From assembly GCA_003648815.1 (NCBI GenBank), contig QMPZ01000035.1, forward strand, positions 1 to 11,697: a DNA stretch of 11,697 nucleotides. The letters are read 5' to 3'. The notes beneath the pieces are model-generated. The model was not told the origin of the DNA and did no database searches. It saw nothing but the letters and a program-made list of their open reading frames with translations. Source of the DNA: Candidatus Aerophobota bacterium. Its GTDB lineage: Bacteria; Aerophobota; Aerophobia; Aerophobales; B47-G16. Both the position numbers and the translations under genes were made by a program. Shown piece by piece: positions 6,746 to 11,697 of this stretch (positions within the stretch are counted from its first letter, which is position 1; each line of letters opens with the position of its first letter).

Positions 6746-8174
6746 GCAGCCCTCTCCTCTTAAGATATTTCCCGTACTCCATCAAGGCCCACATCGCCTT
6801 TGCGGCTCTATCCATATCATTGTAGTTAGGAATGCCGTGTTCCTCTAAGTACTTAACGCTTGGCTCGGTAATTTTTCCTCCCACGAAGGCGGCAATGACC
6901 GGCTTTTTATATTTTCTGTGCATCTCTACCACGATCTTGGCATCTTCCATGGGACGGGTTGGTGTCTGCAAGGTCTGAATCACTATCACTCCATCGTATA
7001 CATCGCAGCTCATCACCGCTTCTAAGGCAACCTCGTACCTTTCTGGACCAGCATCTCCAATTATATCCAAGGGGTTCGACCTGCTCCAGGCAGGGTGCAT
7101 TTTGCCTGTCCTGTCAAGCTTTTCTATCAACTCGGAGGGCGGGGAAGGTAGCTGTATTCCCAGCTCCTCACAGAAATCAGCACACATCACTCCGTTTCCA
7201 CCGCCATTGGTGACGATTGCCACCCGATTCCCCTCAGGTGGTGGTTGATGAGCTAAAGCCTTGGCCAGATCAAACATCTGAGTTAAGGTGTCGGCCATAA
7301 TTACCCCTGATTGCCTGAAAGCCCCTTTGTAGACCTGATAAGAGCCAGCAAGTGAGCCAGTATGAGAACCCACTGCCTTTGTTCCTGCAGAGGTTTTGCC
7401 TGCCTTAAAGGCTATGATGGGCTTGATGGAACTTACCCTCCTGGCCACCTCCAGAAAGTACCTTCCATCGTTGAATCCCTCAATGTAAAGGGTGATTGCC
7501 CTTGTATAAGGGTCCTTAGCCGCCCAGGCAATGAAATCAGGGGCATCCAAATCGCTCTTGTTCCCATAGCTTATCATGGCACTAAAACCATAGCCTTCTT
7601 TGACTGCCCAGTCTATGACGCTGTCCATTAGAGCACCTGATTGGCTTATAAAGGCTACCTCACCAGGTAGGGGGAGAAATCCCCCAAAGCTTGCGTTAAG
7701 ATGGGTGGGAGTGTAAAGCGTTCCCAGACAGTTGGGGCCGACTATCCTTATCCCAGCCTCCTTAGCTATTTTTAAAAACTCATCCTGGAGCCTTTTTCCT
7801 TCCTCACCCGCCTCGGCAAAACCTGCGGAGATGATGTTTATTCCCTTGACCCCCTTCTCAGCACAATCCTTAACTGCTTGAGGAACAAGCTTTGCCGGAA
7901 TGCAAATTATGGCAAGATCCACCCTTTCGGGAATATCCTTAACCGAGTGATAACACCTCAAGCCCAAGATCTCATCCGCCTTGGGATTGACGGGAAAAAT
8001 CTTGCCGGAGAATCCCTTCAGATGAGGTAGGGTGAAAGAGCCCCCATCGATCAGGTTCTTGAGCACCTGATAGCCAAGCTTTTCAGTCCTGCGAGAAGCA
8101 CCGATTACCGCCACCCCCTCTGGCTCAAAGAAGCACTTAAGCTCTGAGTATTTTTTCTCCAGATCAATTTGCAT
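6720..8174 (-). CDS. acdA: ADP-forming acetyl-CoA synthetase, alpha subunit
   Basis: CoA-binding subunit that carries the phosphorylated active-site histidine. The protein is 484 residues from the chosen start. Order of domains: CoA-binding Rossmann fold with GVAVIGASRR (20-29), a succinyl-CoA-synthetase-like domain with IVGPNCLG (144-151) and ISQSGALMDS (176-185), then the ligase domain. His271 lies in VGSHTGSLAG and Glu232 in LYIEGF; both are offset by 14 from His257 and Glu218 of the Pyrococcus furiosus alpha subunit, so the catalytic pair is intact. I chose the ATG at 8174 because AAGGAGG lies 6 bases upstream. The frame is open further, to 8213, but that would overlap the preceding gene by 50 bases. 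The chosen start overlaps it by 11. The alpha and beta chains are separate, as in Pyrococcus, and not fused as in many bacteria and some archaea. Confidence 0.92.
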   Translation of the reverse strand: MQIDLEKKYSELKCFFEPEGVAVIGASRRTEKLGYQVLKNLIDGGSFTLPHLKGFSGKIFPVNPKADEILGLRCYHSVKDIPERVDLAIICIPAKLVPQAVKDCAEKGVKGINIISAGFAEAGEEGKRLQDEFLKIAKEAGIRIVGPNCLGTLYTPTHLNASFGGFLPLPGEVAFISQSGALMDSVIDWAVKEGYGFSAMISYGNKSDLDAPDFIAWAAKDPYTRAITLYIEGFNDGRYFLEVARRVSSIKPIIAFKAGKTSAGTKAVGSHTGSLAGSYQVYKGAFRQSGVIMADTLTQMFDLAKALAHQPPPEGNRVAIVTNGGGNGVMCADFCEELGIQLPSPPSELIEKLDRTGKMHPAWSRSNPLDIIGDAGPERYEVALEAVMSCDVYDGVIVIQTLQTPTRPMEDAKIVVEMHRKYKKPVIAAFVGGKITEPSVKYLEEHGIPNYNDMDRAAKAMWALMEYGKYLKRRGLHEKGTNLN

Positions 8175-9168
8175 TCCATCCCTCCTTAAATCTCTCCAAA
8201 AGTTTCCTTTCAACCACCTCGGGAACTAAACCCTTCGTGCATCCGCCAAATCTGGCAATTTCCTTAACTATACTGGAGGAAAGATAAGAATATTTCGAGT
8301 CAGTCATAAGATAGACGGTTTGAATTTCTGAACTCAATTTTCTGTTCATCAAATCCATCTGAAACTCATATTCAAAATCAGAGATAGCTCTCAATCCCCG
8401 GATTATAAAACGTGCTCCCTTTTTCCTGGCGTAATTGACAAGCAAACCACGGAAACTTTCCACCTCAACGCTTTCAAGGTCATCTATAGCTTCCTTTATC
8501 ATCTGGACCCTCTCCTCTGTGGAGAAGAGAAAATTCTTCAAGGGGTTATCGCTAACTGCCACAACTATTTTATCAAATAAAGACAGGCTCCTTTCCAGAA
8601 TATCCAGGTGTCCGTTGGTGACGGGATCAAAGCTTCCCGGATAAAGAGCAATCTTCAGCTCACTTGAGGAGGCAAAGGCTTCTTTTTCATTAAAATAATC
8701 CTCTAAAATTTTCCTGTGGTCGAAGGCCAGATCAGAGGGAATCTCCTCTTCTCTAAAGACCCTCACCTCCTTTGCATCATCGGAGGGCTTCATCCTTCCC
8801 TTCCCCCTTCCCACAAAGACCGTGGAAATGGTGTGGCAGCGGGGATCTCTTGCGGGATTTGAATAAGTGTGAAATTGCCTTAAGTTCTCGATCTCCAGGT
8901 TGGTCTCCTCCCTGACCTCCCTTACAGCAGCATCCTCCAACGACTCGCCGTAGTCCACAAACCCTCCGGGAAGAGCCCATCCATAGGGCGGATTCTTTCT
9001 TTTAACCAGAACTACCCCTCCTCCTCTTTCAATTATCACGTCCACAGTGGGAAAGGGATTTTCATAATGAACTCTGCCACAGCTCTGACAGACCAGTCTC
9101 CTCTTTCCCTCAATTCTCCTTTCTTCAAGCAATCCTCCGCATCGGATGCAATATCTTGCCTTTTCCAC
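8164..9168 (-). CDS. coaD: Zinc ribbon/Nudix hydrolase fused to phosphopantetheine adenylyltransferase (CoaD)
   Basis: A 334-residue two-enzyme protein. Residues 7-30 form a zinc ribbon (CIRC and CQSC), as in Nudix proteins of the ADP-ribose or NADH pyrophosphatase type. The Nudix box follows at 69-91, fitting GX5EX7REVREETNL with Asn for the usual late Gly. Residues 171-330 are a complete CoaD, which makes dephospho-CoA from 4'-phosphopantetheine and ATP: YPGSFDPVTNGH with the TxGH motif (184-187), RGLRAISDFEYEFQM and YLSSSIVKEIARFGG. CoaD alone is normally about 160 residues. The join at about 160-171 has no in-frame ATG or GTG and no ribosome binding site, so CoaD cannot easily be made separately. 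The start is a GTG at 9168 with AGAGG upstream, 3 bases after the previous stop. The CoA-pyrophosphatase signature is not seen, so the Nudix substrate is open. Confidence 0.9.
   Translation of the reverse strand: MEKARYCIRCGGLLEERRIEGKRRLVCQSCGRVHYENPFPTVDVIIERGGGVVLVKRKNPPYGWALPGGFVDYGESLEDAAVREVREETNLEIENLRQFHTYSNPARDPRCHTISTVFVGRGKGRMKPSDDAKEVRVFREEEIPSDLAFDHRKILEDYFNEKEAFASSSELKIALYPGSFDPVTNGHLDILERSLSLFDKIVVAVSDNPLKNFLFSTEERVQMIKEAIDDLESVEVESFRGLLVNYARKKGARFIIRGLRAISDFEYEFQMDLMNRKLSSEIQTVYLMTDSKYSYLSSSIVKEIARFGGCTKGLVPEVVERKLLERFKEGWNAN
8181..8187 (-). promoter_or_regulatory. Ribosome binding site deciding the acdA start
   Basis: AAGGAGG on the minus strand, 6 bases before the ATG at 8174 and inside the last codons of the Nudix-CoaD gene. 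It is strong and supports this start over the in-frame one at 8213. Confidence 0.75.
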
Positions 9169-9171
9169 CGC

Positions 9172-10542
9172 TCAACCTCTTATATAGTTCAAACCAGCCT
9201 TAAGCGCTTTTCTGAAGAAAAATAAATCCCTTCTCTTTACCTGCTCGAGTAAAAACTTCGGCCTCAGGTAAAAGCTAAGATAGGCCTTCAGGAGCCACCT
9301 CTTAAGTTCCTTGCTTAATATGCCCGGTGTCTTCATCACCGGGTCCAGGATGGTATATTTGGACCAGTCCCTGGTCAAAAGAAATCCCCTTTCCCTGGCT
9401 ATGTCGAATAGCTTCGTTCCGGGATAGGGAGTACAGATACTGAACTGGGCAAAGTTTAAGTTAAGCTTTTTGGCAAATTTGATGGTCTTCTTGATGCTCT
9501 TTATCGTCTCGCCAGGAATTCCAATTATAAAGCTGCCCAGGACATTGATTTTAGCTCCTTTGAGGATCTCGACTGCTCTTTCCGCCTGAACCAGGTTAGT
9601 TCCCTTTTGAATTAAATCCAGAATCTTCTGGGAGCCTGACTCTATGCCGAGATAGATGGTATGACAGCCAGCCTTTCTCATCTTATTGGCAAGTCTTTGA
9701 GTGAGGGTGTTTACCCTTGAGGAGGCAGACCATGAAAGGTTGAGATTTTCCCTCATCATCAAGTCACAAATTTTTTCCGCCCGCGGGCTGTTCAGGGTAA
9801 AGGTATCATCTAAGAACTCAACTTCCGAGATATTATATTCATATTTTAGCACCTTTAGCTCTTCTATGACGTTCTCAGGGCTTCTCGCTCTCCATCTTTT
9901 GCCACAAAGCTGGGAGGAGGAGCAAAAGATGCAGGAAAAAGGACAACCCCTGCTGGTAATTATGTTGGCAAAATGATGTCTTCCCACTTTATACCTGTCC
10001 ATGGGCAGAAGATGATAAGCGGGAAAGGGCAGCTCATCCAGGTTCTCTATAAAAGGACGATTTTCCGTCTCCACCACCTTTTCATCCTTTCTGAAGGATA
10101 TTCCCCTGACCTCCTCCAAGGGCTGACCCTCCTCCAGGCAAGTTATAAGCTCTTCTGTGGTCGTCTCACCCTCTCCTCTGACCACAACATCTATAAATGG
10201 GCATTCCCTTAAAGTCTGCTCAGCCGTAAAGCTTACGTGAGGTCCACCTATGACCACCACAGCTTTTGGGTTTATCTCCTTGGTCAGCCTGGCAACCTTG
10301 TAGGCATCGTAAATGGTGGAAGTGGTGGAGGTTATTCCCATAACTTGTGGCCTAAAACCTTTAATTTCCCTCTCCAAATCCTTCAAATCGTACTCTAAGG
10401 TAGGGCAGTCAAGGACCTTAACTTTATGACCTTCCCTCTCCAGAACGGAAGCTAAATAGGCCAATCCTAAGGGAAGGGCGGTTATCCCGGCTGCTTCCTT
10501 CAGGGCAAATTTTGAGGGAGGAAGAACAAATAAAACCCTCAT
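9172..10542 (-). CDS. B12-binding-domain radical SAM protein
   Basis: A 456-residue enzyme of the large B12-binding radical SAM group (COG1032-like). Residues 1-140 look like a cobalamin-binding Rossmann domain (PLGLAYLASVLEREGHKVKVLDC, then GITSTTSTIYDA and VVIGGPHVSFT). The axial-ligand motif DxHxxG is absent, as in many members. The iron-sulfur cluster motif is Cys200, Cys204 and Cys207 in SRGCPFSCIFC. Then come the SAM-domain strands with EFLDDTF, YLGIESGSQ, GSFIIGIPGET and the late STPYPGT-like CTPYPGTKL. A basic, aromatic C-terminal tail (about 420-456) may contact a membrane or partner. The substrate cannot be told. The ATG follows AAAGGAG by 7 bases, 3 bases after the small membrane gene. 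The C-terminal half resembles the radical SAM gene upstream, so the two may act on related substrates. Confidence 0.88.
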   Translation of the reverse strand: MRVLFVLPPSKFALKEAAGITALPLGLAYLASVLEREGHKVKVLDCPTLEYDLKDLEREIKGFRPQVMGITSTTSTIYDAYKVARLTKEINPKAVVVIGGPHVSFTAEQTLRECPFIDVVVRGEGETTTEELITCLEEGQPLEEVRGISFRKDEKVVETENRPFIENLDELPFPAYHLLPMDRYKVGRHHFANIITSRGCPFSCIFCSSSQLCGKRWRARSPENVIEELKVLKYEYNISEVEFLDDTFTLNSPRAEKICDLMMRENLNLSWSASSRVNTLTQRLANKMRKAGCHTIYLGIESGSQKILDLIQKGTNLVQAERAVEILKGAKINVLGSFIIGIPGETIKSIKKTIKFAKKLNLNFAQFSICTPYPGTKLFDIARERGFLLTRDWSKYTILDPVMKTPGILSKELKRWLLKAYLSFYLRPKFLLEQVKRRDLFFFRKALKAGLNYIRG

Positions 10543-10545
10543 TTT

Positions 10546-10716
10546 TTAACTCCTTTCCTGCATCCTCTCTATGAGGGTAATCACCGCTGCCACTATTCCT
10601 ATAATGCCCAAAAAACCAACAGTTCCCTTTATAAGGAACAATATGGGTTTCGAAAAGCACACTATCAAGCATATGCTTACTATAGCCAAAACTAAGACGA
10701 CCAGTACTCTTTTCAT
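10546..10716 (-). CDS. Small two-helix membrane protein, 56 residues
   Basis: I recognise no family. The gene is read by hand translation from an ATG at 10716 to TAA. The product starts MKR, then has a hydrophobic stretch at residues 4-21, a short SKP turn at 22-24, a second hydrophobic stretch at 25-49 broken by Lys30 and Gly31, and a charged tail ERMQERS. It looks like a hairpin of two membrane helices. Its ATG overlaps the stop of the upstream radical SAM gene in an ATGA arrangement, and its stop lies 3 bases before the next radical SAM start; the ribosome binding site of that gene overlaps its last codons. It has no clear ribosome binding site of its own, so it probably depends on translational coupling. 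The exact packing and the two clean helices make it a likely real gene. Confidence 0.72.
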   Translation of the reverse strand: MKRVLVVLVLAIVSICLIVCFSKPILFLIKGTVGFLGIIGIVAAVITLIERMQERS

Positions 10717-11697
10717 CTTTTCGAGGGCGAGTTTGCTGTTATGGCCTTCATTCCCTTAAAAGTTCTCCTGTATCCCAAGTTCAAGGCAAAAACAGGACCT
10801 AAGTATTTCCATCTTCCTCCGGAAAATGAGCCAGCTAATCTCTTAAATATGGATGGAAGGCTGTAAATCCTCCTGTAAGCCCAGCGAAGTCCCTCCGTTA
10901 ACTCCTCAGGACTCATCAACTTAGGTCGAAAAACTACATGAGTAAAGTCGTAATTTGACCAATCCCTGTCGAGGATCCTTCTCTCTCTTTCCAGCTTCTC
11001 ATACAGCTTCGTTCCTGGAAGGGGGGTGAGAATGGTAAACTGGACTGCGTCCAGCTTCACCCTTTCTATGAACTTCACGGTCCTTCGAAAGATGTTCTTG
11101 TCATCGTGGTCAAAGCCAAAGATAAACGCTCCTTCAATAAATATTCCAAACTGATGTATCTTCTTGACCGCTTTCTCATAAAAGCTTATCTTGTTCTGAA
11201 GCTTATTTGCCTCTCCAAGGGATTTTTCAGAGATCGACTCAAAGCCAATAAACAGCCCCTTACATCCACTTTTAGCTGCCAGTTCCAGTAGTTCATCGTC
11301 ATGGGCGATGTTAATTGAGGATTGTCCGGCCCACAGCACCTTATAAGGAATTAACGCCCTGAAAAGCTTCTTGGCGTAGGAGACGTTGCCCACTATGTTA
11401 TCGTCAAGAAAGCCCACAAAGCGTGTCCTTAAAGATTTGCCTATCATACCCTTGAGCTCCTCTATGACGTCCTTTATGGGACGAAAGCGATACCTTTTAC
11501 CAAAGAACCTGCTCACAGAGCAAAAGCTACAGTTAAAGGGACAGCCCCTGCTTATCTGCAGGAAGCGACTGAGTAGATAACCCTTTCCTTCGAGGAGCTC
11601 CCTTCTGGGAATGGGTATCTTTGAGGGGTCAGGAAACTCGGAATTTCGATAAAACTTGGAAAGCCCTTCTTTTCCCCTCTTCTTAAAGTCCTCAAGA
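10713..11697 (-). CDS. Radical SAM protein, 5' end outside window
   Basis: The frame stays open to the right edge, so the N-terminus is missing; 327 residues are visible. The cluster-binding motif is CPFNCSFC in SRGCPFNCSFCSVSRFFGK, with the three cysteine codons at 11541-11543, 11529-11531 and 11520-11522. A start at the GTG at 11516 would lose this motif and is therefore wrong. Downstream are FVGFLDDNIVGN, GLFIGFESISEKSL, GAFIFGFDHDD and LTPLPGTKLYEKL, the usual order of a COG1032-like radical SAM domain. A preceding PRRELLEGKGY segment is also typical. The missing part probably holds a B12-binding-like domain, as in the neighbour, but this cannot be seen. The substrate is unknown. It overlaps the small membrane gene by 4 bases. 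Confidence 0.87.
   Translation of the reverse strand, partial: LEDFKKRGKEGLSKFYRNSEFPDPSKIPIPRRELLEGKGYLLSRFLQISRGCPFNCSFCSVSRFFGKRYRFRPIKDVIEELKGMIGKSLRTRFVGFLDDNIVGNVSYAKKLFRALIPYKVLWAGQSSINIAHDDELLELAAKSGCKGLFIGFESISEKSLGEANKLQNKISFYEKAVKKIHQFGIFIEGAFIFGFDHDDKNIFRRTVKFIERVKLDAVQFTILTPLPGTKLYEKLERERRILDRDWSNYDFTHVVFRPKLMSPEELTEGLRWAYRRIYSLPSIFKRLAGSFSGGRWKYLGPVFALNLGYRRTFKGMKAITANSPSKR

Noticed and set aside
6720..8213. Longer acdA start at 8213.
   Set aside because: It would overlap the CoaD coding end by 50 bases and lacks a good ribosome binding site, while the ATG at 8174 has AAGGAGG at ideal distance.
10424..10672. Minus-strand open frame of 82 codons spanning the junction of the small membrane gene and the second radical SAM gene.
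   Set aside because: It is out of frame with both and would replace the well-supported radical SAM N-terminus; the 56-residue frame explains the gap better.
10713..11516. Start of the right-hand radical SAM gene at the GTG at 11516.
   Set aside because: The frame continues upstream to the window edge and the CxxxCxxC cluster motif lies just before this codon, so the true start is outside.

Overview
This is a gene-dense bacterial stretch in which all twelve recognisable genes lie on the minus strand, so the window is transcribed from its right end to its left. Neighbouring genes are separated by a few bases, overlap, or are at most about 100 bases apart. No RNA gene, mobile element, CRISPR array or clear terminator is visible, and there is no gene-free stretch of 300 bases. 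The bacterial-type L32, PlsX, FabH, CoaD and EF-G proteins show that this is a bacterium. The ADP-forming acetyl-CoA synthetase and the many B12/radical-SAM-type genes suggest an anaerobic fermenter, perhaps thermophilic and from an uncultured phylum. I cannot name the phylum from this window.

Reading in the direction of transcription, the first block (11697 to 6044) holds a radical SAM gene whose start lies outside the window, a 56-residue two-helix membrane protein, a second radical SAM gene with an N-terminal B12-binding-like domain, a zinc-ribbon/Nudix/CoaD fusion, and the alpha and beta subunits of an ADP-forming acetyl-CoA synthetase. These genes are linked by 4-, 11- and 26-base overlaps or 3-base gaps, so they look like one operon.

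The second block (6002 to 1) starts with a strong sigma-70-type promoter (TTGACA, 17 bases, TTTAAT). It runs rpmF, plsX, fabH, a secreted DUF4139-type protein, an EF-G paralogue without the catalytic histidine, and bioY, which is cut by the window edge. An AT-rich near-palindrome over the -10 box could be an operator.

The common theme is CoA and acyl metabolism. CoaD makes dephospho-CoA, and the acetyl-CoA synthetase releases CoA from acetyl-CoA while making ATP. FabH and PlsX feed fatty-acid and phospholipid synthesis, and BioY imports the biotin needed by acetyl-CoA carboxylase. In many Firmicutes the place between coaD and rpmF-plsX is associated with pta and ackA; here the acetyl-CoA synthetase stands there and would do the same job.

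The most unusual items are the Nudix-CoaD fusion, the small membrane protein between two radical SAM genes, the EF-G paralogue, and a PlsX with an altered N-terminal glycine-aspartate motif.
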